In this document: positions 33,989-41,898 of the stretch, piece after piece
How the letters are laid out: each line of letters opens with the position of its first letter
Position numbering within the stretch: the first letter of the stretch is position 1
Source of the DNA: AC-32 sp963765785
GTDB lineage: Bacteria > Actinomycetota > Thermoleophilia > Gaiellales > Gaiellaceae
DNA length: 64,000 nt
Direction: 5' to 3'
Assembly (NCBI GenBank): GCA_963765785.1
Contig: CAVXXW010000018.1
Span: forward strand, 310,001-374,000
Program-made: the position numbers and the translations under genes
Notes under the pieces: model-generated
Databases searched by the model: none
What the model was told of the DNA's origin: nothing
The model's input: the letters and a program-made list of their open reading frames with translations, nothing else

Positions 33989-36289
33989 TCAGCGGACGGC
34001 TTCGATCCAGTCGAGGCGGCGGCCGCACAGCGAGCGGGCGTCGGCAGGCGTTACCGAGTCGACCTCGTTGCGGTTGGTATCGAGCGGGCTCAGCGTGAGC
34101 GGCCCGAACGAGTAGGAGCTTCCGCCGCTGCCCGGATGCCAGCCGCCCGTGTCGACCCTGATCGTCACGCGGTGCGTGCCCGGCGCGAGGTCGATCGTGC
34201 CGAGGTCGGTGTAGAGCCCCGGCCAGTTCAGCTCCTCGCGCCTCGAGCCGACCTTGCGCCCGTCGACCCAAACCGTCGCGTTGCCGTACCAGTCGCCGGC
34301 GAGCCACGCCGTGTACGTGCCGCCGGTCGGAATGGTCGTGTCGACCGCCAGCGTGCCCGAGAGCGGCGGCGTAGTCACCGGCACTGCGACCGGCGCGACG
34401 GCGTAGAGCAGCGACCCGCCTCGCGCTTCACGCGCGAGCCTGAGCACGTCGGAGCAGCGCGGCACGGCGCCCGCCTGGGTGGTGTCGCCGAGCGAGAGGT
34501 GCTCGACGATGTGCCGCGGGGGGTGCACCGGCCGGATCCAGACCTCGTAGTAGCGGCCGCTCCAGGCGAGGCTGTACGGCGAGGGCGGGCGGCTCGCGGC
34601 CGGGCCGCGGCGCAGCACGAGCATCCGGTAGACGAGCACCTGGTCGAGCCGGAAGCGGTCGATGTCCGCCGAGCCGCCCTTGTCGAGGGTCTTGCCGTTG
34701 CGCAAATAGTCGTAGCGGCGCCGCAGCTCGGAGGCTCCCTCGGGGTCGGAGTTGCGGAGGAAGTGTCTGACCCCGTACGGCTCGTAGGTCGTCATCAGCG
34801 CCGGCTCGACGCCGGCGAACCGCTTGCCGATCGCCTCGAGCTCGTGCAGCTGCCCGCGTGGCGCCAGCCAGACGTCGTGGTACTGGAGCAGGTTCGACCA
34901 GAGGACGCCGAGCGCGATCGCGGCGGCGGCGAGCGACGCCTCGACGACGTGACCGCTCGCGACGAACGCGCCGCAGCCCGCTAGCGCGAGCGCCACGAAC
35001 GCCGGCGACGCGATCGCCAGCGCCTTGCCGCCGACCCACGGGGAGCTGAGGCCGACGATCAGGAGCGCGCCGATCGCGGCCAGGCCGACGTATAGGAGCG
35101 GTCCCCACGCGGAGCGCCGCCAGGCCCACCACGCGCCGGCGAACCCGGCCGCGATCACGACGGCGATCAGCACGTACGTGATCGCCAGGTGGTCGGGCTT
35201 GACCCGGAAGTCGCCGCTCGGCCAGATCCCGAAGACCTGAAAGCCGCTCAGCGGGCCGATCAGGTTGCCGAGCTCGTCCCTCGAGCGGAAGCCGCCGAGG
35301 TGGTGACGCCACTGGTTGTAGGCGACGAAGGCCGGGATCGAGAGAACGGCTGTCGCCACAGCGAAGACAATCGCCCGCTCGACGAGCGGGCGGGTGGGGC
35401 GGCGGACGACGAGCACGATCACCGCGACGAAGAGCGGGCCGAGCCAAACCGAGCCAGGCAGGCTCTCGACGCAGGCGAGCGCGGCGCAGGCGGCGGCCAG
35501 GGGGAGCACGGCGCCGCGGCCGCGGGTGTCCAGCGTCCACGCCGCCAGCGCGGCCACGAGCGCGAGCAGCCACGCCCCGGCCACCTCCTTGACGCCGCCC
35601 CAGAGCACGTAGCCGTACAACACTGCTGCCTGGGCGGCCACGATCGCGAACACCGCGCGGAGCCAGCGCAACTCGACGAGGCGCTCGAGCAGCGCGTACA
35701 GGGTCAGCGCGAGCAGCGCCGCCATAAACGCGAGGTACGGCTGGTAGAGCCACGCGATGTCGTACGCGAGCAGCTGGTGTCCGATGCCGAGCGGCATCAG
35801 CGCGCCGGTCGGGTAGCCGAGCGCGAGCGTCGTCGAGAGCGTCGCCTCGTAGGTCGAGGGCGCGAGGCCCGCCAGGTTGCGCGCGTGCTCCATCGCCCGG
35901 TCGGTCATCGCGAAGTAGGTCGCGGTGTCGTCGAGCTTGATGTAGCCGGCGAAGGTCGCCTGCCCCGAGAGCACGATCGGCGCCGCGAAAACGGCGAACG
36001 TCCCGACTCCGGCGACGACCGGCCAGGGCGACGGCAGGTCGCGCCACGGGGGCGAGAGCAGCAGCCCGGCGACCGCCAGGGCGACGACGAGCGGGCCTGA
36101 GAGCTCGGCGGTCGCGTCGGTCAGCGTCGCGAACTGCGGCGCGAGTACGACGAGCGTGAACCCGGCCGGCAGCACGAGCGCGCCGGGAAGGCGCACGCCC
36201 GAGACCGCCTCGAGCAGCCGCCCGCAGCCGAGCGAGAGCGCCGCCAGCAGGAGCGGGTACGCGACCCAGGCGACGAGCAGCGCGCTCAG
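33989..36289 (-). CDS. large polytopic membrane protein, probable GT-C-like or glycan-related, CTG start inferred
   Basis: A protein of about 766 aa with 11-13 hydrophobic helices in the first 460 residues and an extracytoplasmic C-terminal region with a carbohydrate-binding-like beta domain (GTYTAWLAGDWYGNATVWVDG, then PGTHRVTIRVDTGG). IKLDDTATYFAMTDRAM after helix 2 resembles the acidic loop of GT-C glycosyltransferases. A GTG at 36196 is the first standard start, but the upstream open part (LLVAWVAYPLLLAALSLGCG) is an obvious first membrane helix. It can only start at CTG 36289, directly after the upstream TAG in the same frame. Confidence 0.75.
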   Translation of the reverse strand: MSALLVAWVAYPLLLAALSLGCGRLLEAVSGVRLPGALVLPAGFTLVVLAPQFATLTDATAELSGPLVVALAVAGLLLSPPWRDLPSPWPVVAGVGTFAVFAAPIVLSGQATFAGYIKLDDTATYFAMTDRAMEHARNLAGLAPSTYEATLSTTLALGYPTGALMPLGIGHQLLAYDIAWLYQPYLAFMAALLALTLYALLERLVELRWLRAVFAIVAAQAAVLYGYVLWGGVKEVAGAWLLALVAALAAWTLDTRGRGAVLPLAAACAALACVESLPGSVWLGPLFVAVIVLVVRRPTRPLVERAIVFAVATAVLSIPAFVAYNQWRHHLGGFRSRDELGNLIGPLSGFQVFGIWPSGDFRVKPDHLAITYVLIAVVIAAGFAGAWWAWRRSAWGPLLYVGLAAIGALLIVGLSSPWVGGKALAIASPAFVALALAGCGAFVASGHVVEASLAAAAIALGVLWSNLLQYHDVWLAPRGQLHELEAIGKRFAGVEPALMTTYEPYGVRHFLRNSDPEGASELRRRYDYLRNGKTLDKGGSADIDRFRLDQVLVYRMLVLRRGPAASRPPSPYSLAWSGRYYEVWIRPVHPPRHIVEHLSLGDTTQAGAVPRCSDVLRLAREARGGSLLYAVAPVAVPVTTPPLSGTLAVDTTIPTGGTYTAWLAGDWYGNATVWVDGRKVGSRREELNWPGLYTDLGTIDLAPGTHRVTIRVDTGGWHPGSGGSSYSFGPLTLSPLDTNRNEVDSVTPADARSLCGRRLDWIEAVR

Positions 36290-36874
36290 CTAGCCGACGG
36301 GCTCGACCCGGCCCGAGGTGACGAGCCGCTGCGCCCGTTCGGCGGAGGGGTCGAAGACCTCGATCTGCAGGTTCGAGCCCGGGTAGGCGACGTAGATGTT
36401 CGTCGGCTGCGAGCTGCTGTAGACGGCGATGCCGCCGTTCGGCACCGACAGCTTGTTCTCGCCGGACTTCTCCGCGAGACCCTGGAGGACGCTCGTCGCG
36501 TTCGGGACGGGGTAGGTGCCGACGATCGTGTAGTCGGCCTTGTCGACGCCGACCGGCACGCCCTTCGGCAGGTAGCGCACGAAGATCCGGCCCGCGGACG
36601 TGCGGGTCAGCTCGTACGTCGTGTTGTCCTCGGGGCCGACCCAGTAGATGTCGTGACCTTCCTGGCTTGCGAGCTGGCGCAGCCGGTCCTGGCTGGCGGC
36701 GACCGGCCCGATCGCGGGACCGGTCGCGACGGAGCCCGAGCCGCCGCTGTTGTCGTTGTTCCTGACGAGCAGCCAGACGCCGATCGCGACGAGCACGGCG
36801 ACAGCGACGACGGCGCCGACGCGCACCCGAGAATCGCGCGCCCAGGGTGGAAGGGTGCGCTCGTTCACCACCAC
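36290..36874 (-). CDS. membrane-anchored protein of unknown function
   Basis: A 194-aa protein with one N-terminal membrane helix (VGAVVAVAVLVAIGVWLLV, residues 17-35), a Ser/Gly linker and a soluble exported domain of about 130 aa rich in beta strands. I do not recognise the family. Three consecutive GTG codons at the 5' end all allow starts; 36874 is the first. It is followed without gap by the large membrane protein, so the two probably work together at the cell surface. Confidence 0.65.
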   Translation of the reverse strand: MVVNERTLPPWARDSRVRVGAVVAVAVLVAIGVWLLVRNNDNSGGSGSVATGPAIGPVAASQDRLRQLASQEGHDIYWVGPEDNTTYELTRTSAGRIFVRYLPKGVPVGVDKADYTIVGTYPVPNATSVLQGLAEKSGENKLSVPNGGIAVYSSSQPTNIYVAYPGSNLQIEVFDPSAERAQRLVTSGRVEPVG

Positions 36875-36932
36875 CCAGCATAGGTTCCGCCCCGGCGCGC
36901 ACCGTCCTGCCCGGCTACAATCCCACGCCCCG

Positions 36933-37005
36933 GGGCGGTTAGCTCAGTTGGGAGAGCACCAGCTCGACAAGCTGGGGGTCACTGGTTCGAGCCCAGTACC
37001 GCCCA
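36933..37005 (+). tRNA. tRNA-Val(GAC), with unusual C33
   Basis: A 73-base cloverleaf: acceptor GGGCGGT/ACCGCCC, D stem GCTC/GAGC, anticodon stem CCAGC/GCTGG, variable loop of five, T arm ACTGG-TTCGAGC-CCAGT, discriminator A. The anticodon loop reads TCGACAA, placing GAC at 34-36 and C instead of the nearly invariant T at position 33. CCA is not encoded. The 3' end serves as the integration site of the downstream element. Confidence 0.93.
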
Positions 37006-37418
37006 CCTCCACTATCGGCTTGGTTGACCTGCGCCGGGTCATCCTCGCCCTTCGCTGTCCCTTCCTCGTCCAACTCAGCCACCACCAGCGCTTCCAGCCG
37101 CCTCGCCTGATTCCGCTTTTCCCCTTCGTACAGGTGGCGGTAAGTCTTGTGGAACAGGGCGCCGCCGTCGCTGTGCTCCAGCCGCTCCGCCGCAGCCGCT
37201 GGATCCATCCCGGCGAGCGCCATCAACGATGCCGCCGTATGTCGGAGCATGTGGAACGTGAAGCCTTCGAACGCCGACTCGCGCCCCTTGGCGACTTCCG
37301 AATCGTGCTTTCCCGCTGCCTCTACCGACCGAAGCCACACCCGATCGCGGAAGCGGTTCGCCTTCCACCTGCGGCCCTCCTGCGTCGGGAACACCACGTT
37401 CGCCCCGTCGCCCGCGCC
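36939..37418 (-). pseudogene. tyrosine integrase, C-terminal catalytic half (out of frame)
   Basis: This frame encodes the second half of the integrase: the box II segment FHMLRHTAASLMA (His-x-x-Arg), the later His in LEHSDGG and the nucleophile region FHKTYRHLYEGEK. It continues the upstream part only after a one-base shift near 37400-37418, in a GGGCGACGGGGCG run. Its last 20 or so codons (WARTSDPQLVE...) read antisense through the tRNA gene and att site, so the integrase C-terminus is supplied partly by host DNA. Either a true mutation, a base-calling error in the G run, or programmed slippage is possible. Confidence 0.75.
36982..37009 (+). repeat. left attachment repeat, in tRNA-Val
   Basis: The 28 bases from CTGGTTCGAG through CCGCCCACCTC cover the T arm, the 3' acceptor strand and four bases beyond the tRNA. 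An identical copy lies at 57699-57726. Sequences diverge on both outer sides, as expected for an attL/attR pair. Confidence 0.9.
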
Positions 37419-38122
37419 ATGAGCTGCTCCCGCAGCAGGGTCGCTTCCAGCGTCGTCAGGTAGATCCGGTGCTCGCGCCGTCGCTTCGCGAGCGCCGCCG
37501 GGATCGTCACCGTTCCGACCTTCAGGTCGAGCATGTCGTCCGTCAGGTTGAACCAGACGTTCTGTCGACAGCCGACCTGCCCGGCGAGCAGGATCAGCCG
37601 AGACACGTGCTCTGGGAACCACGACGCGAGTTCGTACAACTCGGCGACTGTCAACGCTCGCCCCGTTCGAGGCCGGTGCCTGATTGGCGGAATCTCGAAG
37701 ATCGCTTCGTCCACTCGCTGCCCACGACCCTTCGCGTCGTGCAGAACCCGTTTCAGAAACTCAAGCTCGTTCTTGGCCGATCGCGGATGCTCCCGGGCCC
37801 GCGCGTAGATCATGTCCTCGATCTTCCTCCGCCGGAGGCTCGCCACCGGTGAGTTCCGCAACGACTCCCAGAACTTCGCGCACCGCCGGTTGAACTCCCG
37901 CGTTTTAGCACGCGGTGACCTCGTAGCCTCGATGCGTTCCAGCGCTCCATCAGTCGCCTCCCCGAGAGTGATGGACGGCTCCTCGTACAGGTCACCAAGC
38001 GATCGCCGCAGCTTCAGATCGAGCTCCAGCCTCTCAGCCGCGCGGCGGGTAGGAACAGTCTGAGCTTCGAATGGTGACACCCGCACCTGATACGCGTTCG
38101 GGCCGCGTTGCCGGATGCTCAC
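37322..38122 (-). pseudogene. tyrosine integrase, N-terminal part (frameshifted)
   Basis: From ATG 38122, 220 or so residues match a phage/AICE integrase: an AP2-like N-terminal arm (SIRQRGPNAYQVRVSP), a SAM-like core-binding helix bundle, then the start of the catalytic domain with the first Arg in GQVGCRQNVWFNLTDDMLDLK. After LREQLMARATG the frame turns into Arg-rich nonsense and ends at 37322, while the family sequence resumes in another frame. It overlaps xis as ATGA. Intact, the enzyme would integrate the element at tRNA-Val. Confidence 0.78.
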
Positions 38123-38313
38123 GACTCCTCCTCGCCCCTGGCGCGTCCAGCCAACCAGTCGCGCACCGCGCTCTCCGGATACCTGCGATGAGGTCCGACA
38201 CGAACTGACTTCAACTCGCCTTTCGCGGCAGCCCTCCTGATCGTCTCGGGGTTCACGGCGAGCAGTTCCGCCAGATGCCGGCCCGTATAGTGCGGTTCAA
38301 GCGGACGCTTCAC
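38119..38313 (-). CDS. xis: excisionase-type helix-turn-helix protein
   Basis: A 64-aa MerR-like winged helix: YTGRHLAELLAVNPETIRRAA (helix-turn-helix) followed by GELKSVRVGPHRRYPESAVRDWL (wing and final helix). This is the standard excisionase/DNA-binding domain found before the integrase in actinobacterial elements. The stop overlaps the integrase ATG and its own ATG overlaps the upstream stop, giving a three-gene operon. It would bend DNA at the att sites and steer the integrase toward excision. Confidence 0.85.
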   Translation of the reverse strand: MKRPLEPHYTGRHLAELLAVNPETIRRAAAKGELKSVRVGPHRRYPESAVRDWLAGRARGEEES

Positions 38314-38693
38314 GCCGGCTCACCCTCTGCGCCCGCTCCACCACTTAGCGCCTCGATGATCGCGTCCCCCCTTAGTGCAGTCCGCGCGCATCCAGATACA
38401 CCGCGCTTGAACCAGGTCTCGCCCTCTTCATGCTTAAGCAGGTCGACCAGGCGCTGCGGAGTCGTCTCCCCTGGGAATGCCTCGCGGAAGCGCGCTTGCT
38501 CACGAAACACCGTCGAACGCGACGCGTGCCACCAGTCCGCGTAGTCCTCAAGCGTCAGCGAGTGCCCGAGCGCTTCACAGGCGATCCCCCACTGGACGAT
38601 GAATGCCACTACCTTCGCCCCGGCGATCTGGCCGACGTTAGCCGCTGCGAGCTGCTGCAACGTTGGCCTCTCGCGCTTTCTCCGGTTTCGCAT
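38310..38693 (-). CDS. element regulator, HTH-like protein of unknown family
   Basis: The first gene of the xis-int operon. I choose ATG 38693 (RNRRKRERPTLQQLAAANVG), because the promoter just upstream places transcription start at about this codon; an ATG at 38702 is in frame but would lie upstream of the start point. The 127-aa product has a helix-turn-helix-like stretch (LTLEDYADWWHASRSTVFRE) and a C-terminal helical part. It may activate or repress its own promoter through the dyad there. Similar small proteins precede xis in other actinobacterial elements. Confidence 0.68.
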   Translation of the reverse strand: MRNRRKRERPTLQQLAAANVGQIAGAKVVAFIVQWGIACEALGHSLTLEDYADWWHASRSTVFREQARFREAFPGETTPQRLVDLLKHEEGETWFKRGVSGCARTALRGDAIIEALSGGAGAEGEPA

Positions 38694-38700
38694 GAGTCCC

Positions 38701-38738
38701 ATAATGACACCAGCGGGCTGAAGTGTCAACCTGACACT
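38701..38738 (-). promoter_or_regulatory. promoter with overlapping dyad operator
   Basis: On the minus strand a perfect -35 TTGACA (38729-38724) and -10 CATTAT (38706-38701) are spaced by exactly 17 bases. The expected start point falls at or within a base or two of ATG 38693, so the message is probably leaderless. A perfect dyad AGTGTCA-ggt-TGACACT (38738-38722) covers the -35 box, and a third half-site TGGTGTCA lies beside the -10. This is the layout of a repressor-controlled switch. Confidence 0.78.
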
Positions 38739-38739
38739 G

Positions 38740-39117
38740 GAGGCGCTGTGCTCTAACTACTTCAAGTCGGAAGGCGTCCTCTCTGGCGTAAGCACGCTCG
38801 CCCAGGCGAACCGGAACGGACCGCCAGCGTCAGTAAGGCGCGCTGGAGCGCAGCACGGTCTGTCGGTACTCGTTACACGGGCAGCACGACCTCGATCGGC
38901 AGCCGGCGCACGTCTTCGTCGCCGCGAAGCTCCTTGCCATGAGATCCTCGACGACCTGCCGCAACCCCGCTGCAGCACTCCACTACAGGCCCCATGTTGT
39001 AGGACTCGTACCCGCCGGAGCGTGTCCTACAGTTGCTGTTGAAGGTGATGGCGCTCGCCTACGAGATCCCGCCCGTTCGGGCAGATGGCGTCTCTACCAA
39101 ACGACAGCCGGAGCGTG
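38740..39117. other. gene-poor gap with a hairpin and a possible gene remnant
   Basis: No intact gene is visible. On the minus strand a frame ending at 38873 reads GKELRGDEDVRRLPIEVVLPV before a stop, which looks like the tail of a lost protein, with no recognisable start. TGTAGGAC (38998-39005) pairs with GTCCTACA (39024-39031) around 18 bases. Confidence 0.35.
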
Positions 39118-39333
39118 ATGCCGATGAACAAGGCACGTGAGCAACAACAGCCGTCCCCAAGCCTGATCACCGCAGCCGCTTGGGCCGCAGCAGCGCTCGC
39201 TGCGATCGCAATCGTCGGGATGCTCGCGGCCCCCTCGCTGCGCCCGGTCTGGATCATTTTGTTGGTGCTCGCGATCGCAGCCGTACCGCAGGCGGCCCTC
39301 CACGTACGACGGGAGCGCCGGGAGCAACTTTGA
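39118..39333 (+). CDS. small two-helix membrane protein of unknown function
   Basis: A 71-aa product starting MPMNKAREQQQ with two hydrophobic helices (LITAAAWAAAALAAIAIVGML and VWIILLVLAIAAVPQAAL) and an Arg-rich C-terminus (HVRRERREQL). I do not recognise it. A second ATG (39124) is equally possible. It lies at the border between the integration module and the arsenic operon, convergent with the aquaporin gene. Confidence 0.42.
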   Translation: MPMNKAREQQQPSPSLITAAAWAAAALAAIAIVGMLAAPSLRPVWIILLVLAIAAVPQAALHVRRERREQL

Positions 39334-39380
39334 TGAACGCCGCCGGGCCGGGACGATCCGGCCTGCGGAAACCGGTTTCG

Positions 39381-40130
39381 CTAGCGACCCTCGGACGCCG
39401 TGTCGCTTTGCGGGACGCCGCCGGTTGCACGAATCGTCTCCGGTTCGTCCACGCGAGCCGGGCCGAACAGCACCCAGATGGCTCCTCCGATCGCTCCTCC
39501 GACGAGCGGCCCGACCAGATAAATCCAGACGTCGCCGAAGTCCCAGTTGTAGATCACAGGGTCGAGTGACCTCGCCGGGTTGAACGAGCCACCCGAGGCC
39601 GGGCCGATCGCATCCGCCGCCGTGAAGATGAAGAGCCCGATCAGCAGCGGCGCCATGACGCCTTTCCATGGCGCACGGTCGTCCGTCGCGACCGTGCAGA
39701 TCACGATGACGAAGAGGCCGGTCGCGATCAGCTCGAGCACGAGCGCGCCTCCGCTCGAAATGCCGGCTCCAGGAGCAGTGTCGAGCGAGTCGACCGCACG
39801 CTCCGAGTACACCGCGGCCACGGCGAGCACGGCTACGAACCCTCCGACTAGCTGGGCAGCCCAGTAGGGGACTACCTCCTTCGGCGGAAACTTTCGGGCT
39901 GCGGCAAGCCCGAGCGAAACGGCCGGGTTGAAGTGGCCGCCGGAGAGGTGTCCGAGCGCCGTGATCGCAAGCGCGAGACCCAGGCCGAACGCAAACGCGA
40001 TCCCGAGGCTGCCGATTGCCCCGGCCCCGATGTCGACCGAAACGGCAATCGCGTTGAAGCCGAGGAAAAAGAAGAGAAATGTGCCGAGTGCCTCCGCCGC
40101 GAGGCGCAGCCGGAGCGATGAAAAGTCCAC
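39381..40130 (-). CDS. aquaporin (MIP family), likely arsenite channel AqpS-like
   Basis: A 249-aa six-helix channel with both NPA boxes, HFNPAVS and SFNPARS. Start GTG 40130 is fixed by an excellent ribosome binding site AAAGGAGGTG six or so bases upstream; the ATG at 40184 lacks one. It is the last gene of the DUF2180-arsR-acr3 operon. In other bacteria an MIP channel in an ars operon lets arsenite (or methylarsenite) flow out down its gradient. Here it accompanies an active-type Acr3 exporter. Confidence 0.88.
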   Translation of the reverse strand: MDFSSLRLRLAAEALGTFLFFFLGFNAIAVSVDIGAGAIGSLGIAFAFGLGLALAITALGHLSGGHFNPAVSLGLAAARKFPPKEVVPYWAAQLVGGFVAVLAVAAVYSERAVDSLDTAPGAGISSGGALVLELIATGLFVIVICTVATDDRAPWKGVMAPLLIGLFIFTAADAIGPASGGSFNPARSLDPVIYNWDFGDVWIYLVGPLVGGAIGGAIWVLFGPARVDEPETIRATGGVPQSDTASEGR

Positions 40131-40224
40131 CTCACCCACCTCCTTTGCCGCGACCACCAGCCGAGCGGCGTTTCGCGCGAGCATATGCCCACTCGCGTCG
40201 GGGCGTGCGAGCGGGTGGCCGGGC

Positions 40225-41358
40225 TCAGCGGGAGCTGGCCGGAACGAGGCGCTGGTCGTCGCGCCAGAATCTCCGCGCCCACAGCGCGACGTAGACGAGC
40301 GCGACCAGCACCGGCACCTCGATCAGCGGCCCGACTACGCCCGCGAGCGCTTCCCCGGAGGTCGCGCCGAAGACGCCAACTGCAACGGCGATCGCGAGCT
40401 CGAAGTCGTTCGAGGCGACGGTGAAGCCCATGCTCGCCGTCTGCGGATACGGGAGGCCGATCAACTTGCCGATCACGAAGCCGGCGACCCACATGACCCC
40501 GAAGTAGCACAGGAGCGGCAGCGCGATTCGGGCGACGTCCACCGGCTCGGCCGTGATCTTCTCGCCTTGGATCGCGAACAGGAGCACGATCGTGAACAGC
40601 AGACCGTAGAGCGTGATCGGGCCGATCCGGGGCAGGAACTGCGTGTCGTACCACTCGCGGCCCTTGCGCTTCAGACCGATCCGGCGCGTCAGGAACCCGG
40701 CCGCGAGCGGGATGCCCAGGAAGATCAACACGGTCTTCGCTACCTCCCAGATGCCGACCTCGAATCCCTGGGTGTCGAGGCCGAGCCAGCCTGGGAGCAC
40801 GGTCAGGTAGAAGTAGCCGAGCAGCGAGTAGGCCGCGACCTGGAAGAGCGCGTTGAAGACGACGAGTAGCGCGGTGCGGTCGCGGTCGCCCTTCGCGATG
40901 TCGTTCCAGATCAGCACCATCGCGATGCAGCGGGCGAGCCCGACGATGATCACGCCGGTGCGGTAGGCGGGCTGATCTGCGAGGAAGAGCCACGCGAGCG
41001 TGAACATGAACAGTGGGCCGACGATCCACGACAGGAAGAGCGAGACGCCGAAGAACGTGCGGTCGGAGACGCCGTCGTGCTTCACGCGGCCGAGTTCCTC
41101 GTAGCGCACCTTCGCAAGCACGGGGTACATCATCAGCAGCAGCCCGAGGGCGATCGGGAGCGACACGGTGCCGACCTGCAACCGGTCCAGACCGTTGTTC
41201 AGAGAGGGGATGAGTCGGCCGAGGCCGAGACCGGCGGCCATCGCGAGACCGATCCAGAGCGGCAGGAAGCGGTCGAGGATCGAAAGCCTCTGCAGTACTG
41301 CGCTGTCTGCCTCCGACGGCGCCGTTGGCGGACGCTGAACGGTCTCAGTTGCAGCCAC
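40225..41358 (-). CDS. acr3: Acr3 arsenite efflux permease
   Basis: A 377-aa ten-helix carrier of the BASS/ACR3 fold. Diagnostic stretches are present: RCIAMVLIWNDIAKGD, including the conserved Cys of helix 4 (GLARCIAMV) that binds As(III), and VASNDFELAIAVAVGVFG with the conserved Asn/Glu in the helix 9 crossover. It exports arsenite using the proton gradient. Start GTG 41358 overlaps arsR by 14 bases. Confidence 0.95.
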   Translation of the reverse strand: MAATETVQRPPTAPSEADSAVLQRLSILDRFLPLWIGLAMAAGLGLGRLIPSLNNGLDRLQVGTVSLPIALGLLLMMYPVLAKVRYEELGRVKHDGVSDRTFFGVSLFLSWIVGPLFMFTLAWLFLADQPAYRTGVIIVGLARCIAMVLIWNDIAKGDRDRTALLVVFNALFQVAAYSLLGYFYLTVLPGWLGLDTQGFEVGIWEVAKTVLIFLGIPLAAGFLTRRIGLKRKGREWYDTQFLPRIGPITLYGLLFTIVLLFAIQGEKITAEPVDVARIALPLLCYFGVMWVAGFVIGKLIGLPYPQTASMGFTVASNDFELAIAVAVGVFGATSGEALAGVVGPLIEVPVLVALVYVALWARRFWRDDQRLVPASSR

Positions 41359-41671
41359 TGGAGTCGACCTCGACGGCCTCGTCGAGCATTAGCCCGACGA
41401 GGCCGTGCAGCTCGTCCAAGCGTGCTCGGCTCGCGCAATAGCTGGTGCGCAAGCCTTCAATGTCTCCGACGATCAGCCCGGCGTCTCTGAGCACCTTCAG
41501 ATGTTGTGAGACTGTTGCCTGAGCGAGGTCGAGCTGGTCAACGAGTTGCCCGCAGTAGCAGGCGTCGTGTGTCAGCAGCAGCCGGATGATCCGGACGCGC
41601 GCCGGATGGCCTAACGCCTTGGCCAGTAGGGCGACGTCCTGCTCGACCGTCGTCTCCAGCGACAGGGTCAC
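41345..41671 (-). CDS. arsR: ArsR-family arsenic-responsive repressor
   Basis: A 108-aa winged-helix repressor. Helix-turn-helix: LAQATVSQHLKVLRDAGLI (residues 49-67). The Cys pair in DACYCGQL near residues 36-40 lies before the DNA-binding helix, and a third Cys occurs in the dimer-wing region (TSYCASRA), so three-coordinate As(III) sensing is plausible. The terminal SSGCN adds another Cys. Start GTG 41671 overlaps the DUF2180 stop as GTGA. Confidence 0.93.
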   Translation of the reverse strand: MTLSLETTVEQDVALLAKALGHPARVRIIRLLLTHDACYCGQLVDQLDLAQATVSQHLKVLRDAGLIVGDIEGLRTSYCASRARLDELHGLVGLMLDEAVEVDSSGCN

Positions 41672-41898
41672 GAGGCGCTCGCGGCGGCGTTGTGGCGGCC
41701 GGCAGCGGCGATACCAGCCGGAATGCCTCGCATGGTCCGCACGCGCGAGATGTCGTGCATGCAGGCGTAGTGGGTGCCGCCCACCGTGAACGCGTGGGCT
41801 TCAGCGAGGTGGTCGAGACAAAGTCCAACCCCGCAGTGCTGGCAGACGCCAACAGCCGGGATGGTGTCGTTCACCTTTGCGCACTCGTAGCAGTTCAT
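41668..41898 (-). CDS. DUF2180 zinc-finger-like protein
   Basis: A 76-aa protein beginning MNCYECAKVNDTIPAVGVC and continuing QHCGVGLCLDHLAEAH, a cysteine/histidine-rich B-box-like finger, the pattern of DUF2180. Members often accompany arsenic or metal genes in actinobacteria and archaea. A role as an As(III)-binding or donor protein is inference from the Cys density and from leading this ars operon. The operon promoter must lie in 41899-42000. Confidence 0.82.
   Translation of the reverse strand: MNCYECAKVNDTIPAVGVCQHCGVGLCLDHLAEAHAFTVGGTHYACMHDISRVRTMRGIPAGIAAAGRHNAAASAS

Noticed and set aside
33830..33990. c-di-GMP, c-di-AMP, fluoride or preQ1 riboswitch in the 33.9-kb gap
   Set aside because: The conserved cores of these classes are not present, and the structure sits downstream of both convergent genes.
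38757..38978. 73-codon minus-strand ORF
   Set aside because: Arg/Ser-rich shadow frame; another frame over the same bases looks more like a decayed gene tail.
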